A stretch of DNA of 14,798 nucleotides, taken from the NCBI GenBank assembly GCA_900549235.1, contig URNT01000057.1:1-14798 (forward strand). Direction: 5' to 3'. The stretch comes from an uncultured Clostridium sp. (GTDB lineage Bacteria; Bacillota; Clostridia; Lachnospirales; Lachnospiraceae). Under the pieces are notes generated by a model, which did not search any database, had not been told where the DNA came from, and saw only the letters and a list, made by a program, of their open reading frames with translations. Numbering within the stretch: the first letter of the stretch is position 1; each line of letters starts with the position of its first letter. The position numbers were made by a program, and so were the translations under genes. Of the stretch, positions 1-6,740 are shown one piece after another.

Positions 1-53
1 AGAGCAGAGGACTGAAAATCCTCGTGTCGTTGGTTCGATTCCGACTTTGGGCA
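1..53 (+). tRNA. tRNA-Phe (GAA), 5' end cut by the window
   Basis: The sequence starts inside the D arm. A 5-bp anticodon stem (GAGGA/TCCTC) encloses a CTGAAAA loop, giving anticodon GAA for phenylalanine. A variable loop GTGTC and a T arm GTTGG-TTCGATT-CCGAC follow, then the acceptor strand TTTGGGC and discriminator A53. CCA is not encoded. About 20 nt at the 5' end lie outside the window. A tRNA-Lys follows 10 bp downstream, so the two probably share a transcript. Confidence 0.93.
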
Positions 54-63
54 TTTTTTATAC

Positions 64-136
64 GGGCGTGTAGCTCAGTCGGTAGAGCACTTGACTTTTA
101 ATCAAGTTGTCCCGGGTTCGAATCCCGGCACGCTCA
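64..136 (+). tRNA. tRNA-Lys (UUU)
   Basis: This is a complete 73-nt cloverleaf. Acceptor strand GGGCGTG pairs with CACGCTC with one G-U. The D arm is GCTC/GAGC, and the anticodon stem CTTGA/TCAAG encloses loop CTTTTAA with anticodon TTT at 97-99. The T arm is CCGGG-TTCGAAT-CCCGG and the discriminator is A136. CCA is not encoded and must be added enzymatically. It lies directly after tRNA-Phe and before an intrinsic terminator, so it is the last gene of a tRNA cluster. Confidence 0.97.
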
Positions 137-145
137 TAACTCAAA

Positions 146-181
146 GGAATTAATGACGATTGTCGTTAGTTCCTTTTTTTT
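146..181 (+). terminator. Intrinsic terminator of the tRNA cluster
   Basis: A 12-bp stem (146-157 with 162-173, two T-G wobbles) closes a GATT tetraloop and is followed at once by eight T residues (174-181). It starts 9 bp after tRNA-Lys. It ends 24 bp before the next start codon, which leaves little room for a separate promoter for that gene. Confidence 0.93.
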
Positions 182-205
182 AATTCAAAGGAGCGAAGAA
201 GGATT

Positions 206-2008
206 ATGAGTGGAAGACGAAGAAAAAAAGAATCCTCTGTAAAAACAATTCTGCTGATCCTGGTGGCGGCAGCTGTGATGCTGTCGGCCATTTTTGTGGT
301 TGTAAAGGTAGTGGGAAAGATAAGATCGGATTATAAGGAGCTGGAATTTACAGAGAAGGAGCAGGAAAGCTCAGAAACCACAATGGAAATCGAGGAGGTG
401 GAGATGCCGGGCTGGAATGAGGCGGAGGAAGGCTGGAAATATCTTCTGGATGATGATACCTATGCAAAGGAGCAGTGGCTGGAGGTGGACGGCTTCCTTT
501 ACTGCTTTGATGAGAATGAGATTATGCGGACGGGAAAGTGGGAGGATGAGGGACAGATCTATACCTTCCATGACAGCAAGGGTTATCTGAAGGATATACA
601 GGTGGATTTGGACTATGTGCCGGATGATATGGGGGAGAACGTGGACAGCCTGGCCCGGACCAATGCATTTTGGTGCTATCTGGATGATGAGTCTGATGAC
701 ATTTTCAGAACCATCCTGTACAGGAAAACGGTGGATAATAAGGTGATGCCGTTGGGAGATGAGACGGCGCCGGAAAAGACTACCAGGTATTCTCTTCGGG
801 CAGATGGGGACTATGTGTATTTTCTTCCGAAGGTGAAGGAGAGCCAGCTGGGACAGCTTTCAGAGTCTGAAAAGGCCCTGTGTGATACGCTGTTTCGTAT
901 GATTCCGGGGCAAAAGACAAAGGAAATGATCGCGGAGGATGTAGGCGGTTATCTGATCCTGGACGGAGTGATCTACTACTCGCAGAATAGTAAGATTTAT
1001 TCAGCTTCTTCTGGTACGGAGATGAAAGTGGGAGCTGGAGAGTATTCGGTGGAGCTGCGGGATGATGCTTTGTATCTGGTAGATGCTTTAGGAAATCCGG
1101 CCAAGGCGGAGGATGGGAGCAATGTGTATCTTGGAGACCGGGTATACCGGATCGAGGATGATGGTAAGATTAAGTATGTGAAGCCGGCAGACCGGACAGC
1201 AGGAGGGCTTACCTATACGCTGGAGGGCAGCGGAACTAAGAGTGCTATTCATGGCAGGTCTTCCGGTACGGATCAGGTGACTGTAAGCTCTGAATATGGT
1301 GTACAAAGCTTCTGTATTGTGGATAACTATATTTATTTCAGCGCTTATGTGGATAGAGGTTCTGGCGGAGAGTGGTACAGCCGGATTTTCAGGACGGATC
1401 TTTCAGGAGGCGGACGTGCGGAGGTGAGTGAGGTCTTTGCGGGAGTAATCCAGAATCTGTATTACTTTGAGGAGGAAGGCCAGATTTACGGCGAGTATCA
1501 TCCGGCGATCTGGCAGAAGGCTTACGGTACGGTGGTGGCTGTAGGACAGGACGGTTCTTTGATGAAGCTGGAGGATACAGATGTCCGGACAGGAAAGAGC
1601 GTGTCGGGAAATGATATGCTGGAGATTATCATGGCTCAGGACGGGGATGTGTACTGTCTGTGGAATGACTGCCAGTGGAATAAGACAACGGGTGTTTCAA
1701 ATGTGCTCTGGAGCAAGGCAGTGAAGCTGAAGGGAAGCAATCGGACAGCTGTGAGGACTGTGGATCTGGAGGCGGCCAAAGAGGAGCTTGAGACGACAAA
1801 GGCTCAGGAAGAAAGTGTGGTGATTCAGCCAATCCAGCCTACGCAGCCCTCTGTGTCTGATACTGTGAGCCCGGAGCCTACGGTAAAGCCGCCCGCTGAG
1901 AGTGGGTCAGGAAATATAGGTACGGAACCGCCAGGGCAGGAGTCAACAACAGCGGCGCCGGTGATTCCGCCTATTGAGCAGGAGGTAGAGATTATCCCTC
2001 TTCATTAA
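206..2008 (+). CDS. Membrane-anchored surface protein with cell-wall-binding-like repeats and DUF5050-like body
   Basis: This 600-residue protein starts with a short basic segment and a single hydrophobic helix at about residues 14-37, which suggests a signal anchor with the bulk outside the cell. Residues about 70-130 are acidic and rich in Trp, Gly and Tyr, with a spacing that resembles choline/cell-wall-binding repeats (GWKYL, QWLEVDGFLYCFD, GKWEDEGQIYTF). Residues about 150-530 carry repeated short strands such as YVYFLPK, VIYYSQNSKIYSA and NYIYFSAYVD, which resemble DUF5050 or beta-propeller-like domains. The last 60 residues are rich in Pro, Thr and Glu with no LPXTG sorting signal. An AAAGGAG ribosome binding site (188-194) supports the start. 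The function is unknown; envelope sensing or wall attachment is inference. The stop lies only 7 bp from the convergent minus-strand gene. Confidence 0.82.
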   Translation: MSGRRRKKESSVKTILLILVAAAVMLSAIFVVVKVVGKIRSDYKELEFTEKEQESSETTMEIEEVEMPGWNEAEEGWKYLLDDDTYAKEQWLEVDGFLYCFDENEIMRTGKWEDEGQIYTFHDSKGYLKDIQVDLDYVPDDMGENVDSLARTNAFWCYLDDESDDIFRTILYRKTVDNKVMPLGDETAPEKTTRYSLRADGDYVYFLPKVKESQLGQLSESEKALCDTLFRMIPGQKTKEMIAEDVGGYLILDGVIYYSQNSKIYSASSGTEMKVGAGEYSVELRDDALYLVDALGNPAKAEDGSNVYLGDRVYRIEDDGKIKYVKPADRTAGGLTYTLEGSGTKSAIHGRSSGTDQVTVSSEYGVQSFCIVDNYIYFSAYVDRGSGGEWYSRIFRTDLSGGGRAEVSEVFAGVIQNLYYFEEEGQIYGEYHPAIWQKAYGTVVAVGQDGSLMKLEDTDVRTGKSVSGNDMLEIIMAQDGDVYCLWNDCQWNKTTGVSNVLWSKAVKLKGSNRTAVRTVDLEAAKEELETTKAQEESVVIQPIQPTQPSVSDTVSPEPTVKPPAESGSGNIGTEPPGQESTTAAPVIPPIEQEVEIIPLH

Positions 2009-2015
2009 ATAAATT

Positions 2016-2258
2016 CTATTTTGGGGGTTCTTCGTCGAAATCAACTACGACGTAGAACCCTCGTGCATTTTCACGAATGTCCTTTACGATGCCGGTGGTG
2101 GATTTGATCCGGTCTCTGGCCTGGAAGCAGCCGGACATGGCCACAGCAGGATCTATGATATAGCTGTAGCTGCTGGTACCTTCACGCTCGATGACAGTGA
2201 CTTCTTCGCCAATGGATACAAGCCCCTGGCGCTCCATTTTAAATTCTACGGTTCTCAT
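2016..2258 (-). CDS. Unrecognised 80-residue protein, coupled to the DUF3842 gene
   Basis: I do not recognise the family. The 80-residue product is soluble, has no signal or membrane segment, and is rich in Glu, Val and Ile with alternating strand-like stretches (GEEVTVIER, SYSYIIDP, TGIVKDI, GFYVVVDFDEE), suggesting a small beta-rich fold. The gene overlaps the upstream DUF3842 gene by 4 bp (ATGA, 2255-2258), a sign of translational coupling and a strong reason to treat it as real despite its size. Its C-terminal codons contain the arms of an inverted repeat (2025-2060). A role together with the DUF3842 protein is inferred from the coupling only. Confidence 0.75.
   Translation of the reverse strand: MRTVEFKMERQGLVSIGEEVTVIEREGTSSYSYIIDPAVAMSGCFQARDRIKSTTGIVKDIRENARGFYVVVDFDEEPPK
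2025..2060. repeat. Inverted repeat at the convergent gene junction
   Basis: GGGTTCTTCGTCG (2025-2037) pairs with CGACGTAGAACCC (2048-2060) at 12 of 13 positions around a 10-nt loop. It lies just past the stop of the plus-strand surface protein and inside the 3' end of the minus-strand 80-residue gene. Neither side has a T-run, so it is not a classical terminator. It could still act as an RNA 3'-end hairpin for either transcript. Confidence 0.6.
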
Positions 2259-2695
2259 TCTTTTTCCAGCTCCTTTTTTACTTCTTCGCAGACCATCTGA
2301 ATGTATTCTGACAATGTGCTGTTCTGGCAGCCGACGATAAAATGATTGCAGCGGTTGACAGGAATCAGGATCTTGTAGGCATGGCTTGCTCCGATGGCGG
2401 CAGCCATGGCGGGAGTGATCTCGCCTAAGAGGGCATTTGCCATAACGATGCCGATGGGGCCGATGATGATGTCGGCGTCCTGGGCATTGACAATGGCGGG
2501 GTTTTCGCCGGTAGCGCCGTAGGAAGCCCCGGCCTTCATCATGGAGGAGGTGGCAATGCTGTTGGTGCCGATAGCGTAGGTTTCAAGCTCAGGATAGAGC
2601 TCATGGAGCTTCTCAATCACGGCCTTTCCCATACGTCCGCCCTGGCCGTCGATGATCACGATTTTTTTGGGGCGGTGGGAGAATGATCTTATCAT
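2255..2695 (-). CDS. DUF3842 family protein
   Basis: This 146-residue protein matches the features I know for DUF3842. They are an N-terminal beta strand with a glycine-rich loop (IVIIDGQGGRMG, residues 12-23), then IGTNSIATSSMMKAGA, ATGENPAI, ADIIIGPIGIVMANALLGEITP and a C-terminal VGC segment. The glycine loop looks like a Rossmann-type nucleotide-binding turn, but no activity is known for the family. The ATG at 2695 is preceded by a weak GAGG. The gene is first in a two-gene minus-strand unit, followed by the 80-residue gene with a 4-bp overlap. Confidence 0.88.
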   Translation of the reverse strand: MIRSFSHRPKKIVIIDGQGGRMGKAVIEKLHELYPELETYAIGTNSIATSSMMKAGASYGATGENPAIVNAQDADIIIGPIGIVMANALLGEITPAMAAAIGASHAYKILIPVNRCNHFIVGCQNSTLSEYIQMVCEEVKKELEKE

Positions 2696-2734
2696 AGTAT
2701 GTATACCTCGTGTTTGTGGATATGGTTTGGTTTT

Positions 2735-2763
2735 ATATTAACAGAAATGAAGGGGAAAGTAAA
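2735..2763 (-). promoter_or_regulatory. Weak candidate promoter for the DUF3842 unit
   Basis: On the minus strand, TTTACT (2763-2758) and TAATAT (2740-2735) are separated by 17 bp. Each matches 4 of 6 consensus bases. The position, about 40 bp before the start codon, is reasonable, but in AT-rich sequence such a match can occur by chance. Confidence 0.35.
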
Positions 2764-2782
2764 TGTTATCCACAAAAGGCCA

Positions 2783-2811
2783 TTGACGGAGGCCGGGATT
2801 GTGGATATAAT
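2783..2811 (+). promoter_or_regulatory. Sigma-A-type promoter for the ECF S component operon
   Basis: TTGACG (2783-2788, 5 of 6) and TATAAT (2806-2811, 6 of 6) are separated by exactly 17 bp. Transcription should begin near 2818-2820, leaving a leader of about 185 nt before the start codon at 3005. Confidence 0.85.
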
Positions 2812-2818
2812 AAAAATC

Positions 2819-2959
2819 AATAGCCGGCACAAGCCGGCGGTTCTCATAAGAATATGGGCAGTAAAAGGAACGCGGCAGACCCTTTATGCCTGCCGGGCGG
2901 GAGAGAATCGATGCCAGAAGGAATAGCTTTCAGAAGGAAGCGGGCTTTCTGGTTTTTTT
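2819..2959 (+). ncRNA. Structured 5' leader, probable cis-regulatory attenuator of unknown class
   Basis: The leader contains a hairpin GCCGGC-ACAA-GCCGGC (2823-2838), a second stem CGGCAG/CTGCCG with an 11-nt loop (about 2873-2895), a small stem GAAGG/CTTTC (2917-2931), and a terminal hairpin with seven T residues. CAGAAGGAA occurs twice (2915 and 2931). The first copy, extended to CCAGAAGG (2914-2921), can pair with CTTTCTGG (2945-2952) and so compete with the terminator stem. A promoter, structured RNA and terminator ahead of a vitamin-type transporter gene is the usual layout of a riboswitch. I could not match it to the TPP, FMN, cobalamin, THF, preQ1, SAM or T-box consensus patterns. It accounts for most of the roughly 310-bp gap between the DUF3842 gene and the transporter gene. 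Confidence 0.5.
2931..2959 (+). terminator. Intrinsic terminator inside the leader (attenuator)
   Basis: CAGAAGG (2931-2937) pairs with CTTTCTG (2945-2951, one G-T) around a 7-nt loop and is followed by seven T residues (2953-2959). It lies downstream of the only good promoter and 45 bp before the start codon, so it must be bypassed to express the operon. Confidence 0.7.
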
Positions 2960-3004
2960 GTGTCCGGGGTATAGCGGTCTGAGGCGGCAGACGGAGGAAT
3001 TGAT

Positions 3005-3547
3005 ATGAGAACAGATAAGAAAACGAATCGCTTGGTGATGGCAGCGGTATTTCTGGCATTGGGGCTTGTGATGCCATTTTTAACGGCCCAGATCCCTGAG
3101 GTGGGAAGTAAGCTTCTGCCGATGCATATTCCGGTTCTGATCTGCGGGTTTGTATGCGGATGGCAGTATGGGCTCCTGGTGGGCTTTGTGGTACCCATTT
3201 TGCGGAGCATGATATTTGGAATGCCCCCTTTATTTCCTACGGCGGCTGCTATGGCCTTTGAGCTGGCTGCCTACGGCGCTTTCAGCGGAATCTTATATGA
3301 GAAGCTTCCAAGGAGTACGGGAAGTGTGTATGGGGCTCTTATAGGGGCTATGCTGGCTGGAAGAATTGTCTGGGGGGTTGTAAGTATGCCTCTGAACGGA
3401 ATCGCAGGAAAGGCTTACTCCTGGCAGGTATTTATGGCAGGGGCATTTCTAAATGCAGTGCCTGGGATCGTGCTGCAGATCATTTTGATCCCGGTGGTAA
3501 TTTTTGCCCTGGAGCGGGCGAGGGTAATGGAGATGCTTGCTGAGTGA
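3005..3547 (+). CDS. ECF transporter S component (substrate-binding membrane subunit)
   Basis: This 180-residue, very hydrophobic protein has about six membrane helices, the size and pattern of energy-coupling-factor S components. These bind a vitamin or related micronutrient and use a shared EcfAA'T module encoded elsewhere. The first helix carries an AxxxA pattern (A14, A18), which in the family contacts EcfT. The stretch GMPPLFPTAAAMAFELAAYG in the middle is typical of this transporter superfamily. A CGGAGG site (2992-2997) precedes the ATG by 7 bp. The stop overlaps the kinase start by 4 bp (GTGA), so the two are translationally coupled. The substrate is not readable from the sequence; a nucleoside-like or alcohol-bearing vitamin precursor is inferred from the coupled kinase. 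Confidence 0.85.
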   Translation: MRTDKKTNRLVMAAVFLALGLVMPFLTAQIPEVGSKLLPMHIPVLICGFVCGWQYGLLVGFVVPILRSMIFGMPPLFPTAAAMAFELAAYGAFSGILYEKLPRSTGSVYGALIGAMLAGRIVWGVVSMPLNGIAGKAYSWQVFMAGAFLNAVPGIVLQIILIPVVIFALERARVMEMLAE

Positions 3548-4632
3548 AAGAGATTTTATTGAATCAGGTGAGGATGCATCCGGGGATGGAGTTTCAGGAT
3601 GCGGTAAAGCTGATCTATCAGTCGGAGTTTGGCGGAGGCCATCTGATCATGGATGAGAAAGAAAGTCTGGAACGGCTTCTGAAGGAATACAGGCAGGGAG
3701 CCTGGAAGCAGGAAGGCTGCAAGAATGGAGAACTGGTGGAGAAGGCTGGTAAGGGCATGTGCCGGATCAGCCTTCGTGCTCTGGAGCAGGGACTTTCTCC
3801 GGAAACGCTGAACCGGATGTTTGTGAGGTCGGCAGGAGAGATCAAGGGGACGACGGAGGTATTTGAAAAAAATCTGGAGGAGCTTGTAAGGCTCAGTGAG
3901 GACGGCATTCTTCCCTTTGACGGAGAGGAGGCCAGGCGGTACTGTCTGGCTTATAAGGAGCAGGGGTATCCGGCAGTGAGCCACAGCCGGGCATACAGGG
4001 AGCTGTATCATCCGGCCTACCGGATTGTGGATGGACGGTATGGGGAGTACCTGGCTGTATTTCTGGCCCTGGACCGGCTTTTAAGCTCCAGGAAGGGACA
4101 TTTTTCATGCTGTGTCATTTCAATCGACGGAATGAGCGGAAGCGGCAAGAGCAGCCTTGCAGGGCTTTTAAAGGGCATTTATTCCTGCAATGTGTTCCAT
4201 ATGGATGATTATTTCCTTCAGCCTCAGCAGAGGACAGAAAAGCGGCTTGGTGAGCCGGGAGGAAATGTGGATTATGAGCGGGTCAAAAAGGAGATCCTGG
4301 ATCATGTGGAGGATGCAGAGGGACTGACTTATCAGGTCTATGACTGCGGGCAGCAGAGGCTTTCCGGCTGCGTCCGGGTGCCTTACAGGGAGCTTCAGGT
4401 CGTAGAGGGCTCCTACAGTCAGCATCCATATTTTGGAGATGCCTATGATCTGCGGATTTTTCTGGGGGCAGATGAGGAAACGCAGAAGGCCCGGATTTTG
4501 AAGCGGAACGGGGAGTTTATGCTCCGGAGATTTGTAAATGAATGGATTCCTATGGAAAACAGGTATTTTCGGGCGTTTAAAATCAGGGAAAAGGCGGATG
4601 TGGTCTTGACAAGCCATTTTCAGATGATATAA
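3544..4632 (+). CDS. Uridine kinase/PRK-type P-loop kinase with an unexplained N-terminal half
   Basis: The C-terminal half of this 362-residue protein is a small-molecule kinase of the uridine kinase, phosphoribulokinase and pantothenate kinase superfamily. Walker A is GMSGSGKS (196-203), followed by FHMDDYF (218-224) with the usual acidic pair, GGNVDYERV and a lid-like RILKRNG segment near the C-terminus. Typical uridine kinases are about 210 residues, so residues 1-185 are an extra domain that I do not recognise. It is mainly helical, with conserved-looking YQSEFGGGHLIM and YHPAYRIVDG segments. The start is GTG, overlapping the S component stop by 4 bp. Phosphorylation of the substrate imported by the S component, trapping it in the cell, is the likely role but is inference. 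The thrS promoter lies inside the last codons. Confidence 0.8.
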   Translation: MKEILLNQVRMHPGMEFQDAVKLIYQSEFGGGHLIMDEKESLERLLKEYRQGAWKQEGCKNGELVEKAGKGMCRISLRALEQGLSPETLNRMFVRSAGEIKGTTEVFEKNLEELVRLSEDGILPFDGEEARRYCLAYKEQGYPAVSHSRAYRELYHPAYRIVDGRYGEYLAVFLALDRLLSSRKGHFSCCVISIDGMSGSGKSSLAGLLKGIYSCNVFHMDDYFLQPQQRTEKRLGEPGGNVDYERVKKEILDHVEDAEGLTYQVYDCGQQRLSGCVRVPYRELQVVEGSYSQHPYFGDAYDLRIFLGADEETQKARILKRNGEFMLRRFVNEWIPMENRYFRAFKIREKADVVLTSHFQMI

Positions 4633-4633
4633 T
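4606..4633 (+). promoter_or_regulatory. Perfect-hexamer promoter for the T-box/thrS transcript
   Basis: TTGACA (4606-4611) and TATAAT (4628-4633) are both 6 of 6, separated by 16 bp. The promoter sits in the last 27 bp of the kinase gene, and the kinase stop codon is part of the -10 element. Transcription should start near 4640, directly before the T-box leader. Confidence 0.85.
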
Positions 4634-4639
4634 CTAGGT

Positions 4640-4878
4640 TGAAAAGGCATTGAAGGAACCAGTAGTCAGCGGGAGCTATTTCAGAGAGCAGCCATAAGGT
4701 GGGAGGGTTGTATAGGGAAGGCTGATGAAGACCAGTCCTGAGCCCCGGCAGGGAACATTTTCAGAAAGAATGGAAATGCCGGCGTGTACCCGCGTTAAGG
4801 GATGATAAAGTGAAACGCAAGGTGGAACCGTGTTGATGCACCCTTGGATATAGAAGTATATCCAGGGGTTTTTATTTT
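4640..4878 (+). promoter_or_regulatory. T-box riboswitch (threonine) controlling thrS
   Basis: The leader senses uncharged tRNA-Thr and permits thrS transcription when threonyl-tRNA is scarce. Stem I spans roughly 4660-4745 with an AGAGAG segment (4683-4688) of the usual AG-bulge region and a candidate specifier ACC (Thr) at 4731-4733, followed by A. The antiterminator is AACGC/GTGTT enclosing the T-box core AAGGTGGAACC (4819-4829). The TGGA in the bulge would pair with a tRNA 3' end having a U discriminator. The competing terminator follows at 4840-4873. It fills the 267-bp gap before thrS. Confidence 0.93.
4840..4873 (+). terminator. T-box terminator hairpin
   Basis: A 13-bp stem (4840-4852 with 4857-4869, one T-G) closes a GAAG tetraloop and runs into TTTTTATTTT. 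Formation of the antiterminator on tRNA binding would prevent it. Confidence 0.92.
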
Positions 4879-4899
4879 GCGGACGAAAGGAGATTTATT

Positions 4900-6654
4900 A
4901 TGAAGATGATTTTACCGGATGGAAGTGTTCAGGAGGCAGAGGACGAGCTGAGGGTCCTGCGCCATACTGCATCCCATGTACTGGCTCAGGCAGTGAAGAG
5001 ATTGTATCCTGAGACGAAGCTGGCGATCGGGCCGGCGATTGATGACGGCTTTTATTATGATTTTGACAGAGAGGGCGGATTTACTCCGGAGGATCTGGAA
5101 AAGCTGGAGGCTGAGATGGCTAAGATCGTGAAGGAGAATCTGCCGGTTAAGCCATTTGTTCTGCCAAGGAACGAGGCGATTGCCATGATGCAGGAGAAGG
5201 GCGAGCCTTATAAGGTGGAGCTGATCCAGGATCTTCCTGAGGATGAGACCATCAGCTTTTATCAGCAGGGCGATTTTGTGGATCTGTGCGCAGGGCCTCA
5301 TATCATGTATACAAAGGGCGTGAAGGCATTTAAGCTCACAAGTATTGCAGGCGCTTATTGGAGAGGCAGCGAGAAGAATAAGATGCTGACCCGTATTTAC
5401 GGAACTGCATTTGGCAACAAGGCGGATCTGGAAAATTATCTGACCATGCTTGAGGAGGCGAAAAAGCGTGACCACAGAAAGCTTGGCAAGGAACTGGGTC
5501 TGTTTATGTTTACAGAGGAGGGACCGGGATTTCCATTTTTCCTTCCAAAGGGCATGACACTTAAGAATACACTTATCGATTACTGGCGGGAGATCCATGT
5601 AAGGGAGAATTATCAGGAGGTTTCTACTCCTGTGATCTTAAGCCGCAGGCTGTGGGAGACCTCCGGACACTGGGATCATTATAAGGACAATATGTACACA
5701 ACAGTGATCGACGAGGAGGATTATGCCATTAAGCCGATGAACTGTCCAGGCGGCATGCTTGTATACAAATCACAGCCCCGTTCCTACCGGGATCTGCCTC
5801 TGAGAGTGGGCGAGCTGGGTCTGGTACACCGCCACGAAAAGAGCGGACAGCTTCATGGTCTTATGAGAGTGCGCTGCTTTACACAGGATGACGCTCATAT
5901 TTTTATGACTCAGGAGCAGATTACAGAGGAGATTAAAAATGTTACAAGGCTGATCAATGAAGTGTATACACTCTTTGGCTTTGAATATTTTGTAGAGCTG
6001 TCTACAAGACCGGAGGATTCTATGGGATCTGACGAGGATTGGGAGATGGCTACCAACGGTCTGAGAAGTGCTCTGGAGGAAATGGGCCTGGATTACATTG
6101 TAAATGAAGGCGACGGCGCATTCTACGGTCCTAAGATCGACTTCCACTTAAGAGATTCTCTGGGAAGAACCTGGCAGTGCGGAACCATCCAGCTTGATTT
6201 CCAGCTTCCTCAGAGATTTGAGGCTGAGTATGTGGCAGAGGACGGTTCTAAGAAGCGTCCGATTATGATCCACCGCGTATGCTTTGGCTCCATCGAGCGT
6301 TTCATCGGCATATTGATCGAGCATTTTGCAGGGAAGTTCCCGGTATGGCTGGCTCCGGTTCAGGTGAAGGTAATCCCTGTATCTGAGAAGTCCATGGAGT
6401 ACGCTACAGGCGTATATGAGAAGTTAAGAGCGGCAGGCATCCGCACAGAGCTGGATCACAAGGATGAGAAGGTGGGCTATAAGATCCGCCAGGCTCAGCT
6501 TGAGAAGGTTCCCTTTATGCTGGTTCTGGGTGAGAAGGAAGCGGCAGAGGGCGCGATCACAGTGAGAAGCCGTGATAAGGGCGATCTGGGTGCGGCTGCA
6601 CTGGAGGATTTTATTGCGGACGTGAAGATGATGACGGAGAGCAGGGAGAAATAA
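4900..6654 (+). CDS. thrS: Threonyl-tRNA synthetase, without a full TGS domain
   Basis: The enzyme attaches threonine to tRNA-Thr in the cytoplasm. The editing domain carries HTASH (H22, H26) and DLCAGPH. The class II catalytic core carries the zinc-ligand segments MNCPGG, TQDDAHIF and MIHRVCFG, with motif 3 in FGSIERFIGILIEHF. The C-terminal anticodon-binding domain starts near PVWLAPVQVKVIPV. Length is 584 residues, against about 640 for E. coli and B. subtilis enzymes. The shortfall is at the N-terminus: the usual 60-residue TGS domain is reduced to its first strand (MKMILPDGSVQEAE) joined directly to the editing domain. AAAGGAG (4886-4892), 7 bp before the ATG, supports this start. Expression is controlled by the T-box upstream. 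Confidence 0.97.
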   Translation: MKMILPDGSVQEAEDELRVLRHTASHVLAQAVKRLYPETKLAIGPAIDDGFYYDFDREGGFTPEDLEKLEAEMAKIVKENLPVKPFVLPRNEAIAMMQEKGEPYKVELIQDLPEDETISFYQQGDFVDLCAGPHIMYTKGVKAFKLTSIAGAYWRGSEKNKMLTRIYGTAFGNKADLENYLTMLEEAKKRDHRKLGKELGLFMFTEEGPGFPFFLPKGMTLKNTLIDYWREIHVRENYQEVSTPVILSRRLWETSGHWDHYKDNMYTTVIDEEDYAIKPMNCPGGMLVYKSQPRSYRDLPLRVGELGLVHRHEKSGQLHGLMRVRCFTQDDAHIFMTQEQITEEIKNVTRLINEVYTLFGFEYFVELSTRPEDSMGSDEDWEMATNGLRSALEEMGLDYIVNEGDGAFYGPKIDFHLRDSLGRTWQCGTIQLDFQLPQRFEAEYVAEDGSKKRPIMIHRVCFGSIERFIGILIEHFAGKFPVWLAPVQVKVIPVSEKSMEYATGVYEKLRAAGIRTELDHKDEKVGYKIRQAQLEKVPFMLVLGEKEAAEGAITVRSRDKGDLGAAALEDFIADVKMMTESREK

Positions 6655-6683
6655 GGCGGCTCTGGTAAGAAATATGGATTGAT

Positions 6684-6734
6684 AAAAAGGTAAATGCGGG
6701 ATGCGTTTGAAACGTATCGGCATTTACCTTTTTT
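6684..6734. terminator. Bidirectional terminator between thrS and the GntR gene
   Basis: GGTAAATGC (6689-6697) pairs with GCATTTACC (6720-6728), and an inner stem GATGCGT/ACGTATC closes a TTGAA loop with a small GG/G internal loop between. Five A residues precede it (6684-6688) and six T residues follow (6729-6734), so it reads as an intrinsic terminator on both strands for two convergent genes. Confidence 0.93.
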
Positions 6735-6740
6735 ATGGAT

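Noticed and set aside
2699..2926. Plus-strand 75-codon frame in the gap before the ECF S component gene
   Set aside because: It runs through the promoter and the structured leader, has no ribosome binding site and ends within the leader. It is not a credible gene.
2819..2930. Leader as a known riboswitch (TPP, FMN, cobalamin, THF, preQ1)
   Set aside because: Conserved core strings of these classes were looked for by eye and not found. A covariance search could overturn this.
3556..4011. Minus-strand open frames opposite the kinase N-terminal region (3556-4011 and 3618-3908)
   Set aside because: The plus-strand frame continues through the whole region with a coupled start and a Walker A motif. 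The minus frames are Ser/Leu/Pro-rich shadows.
4912..5598. Minus-strand open frame of 228 codons opposite thrS
   Set aside because: It lies wholly inside the strongly conserved thrS coding sequence, shows no recognisable protein features and has no ribosome binding site. It is a shadow frame.
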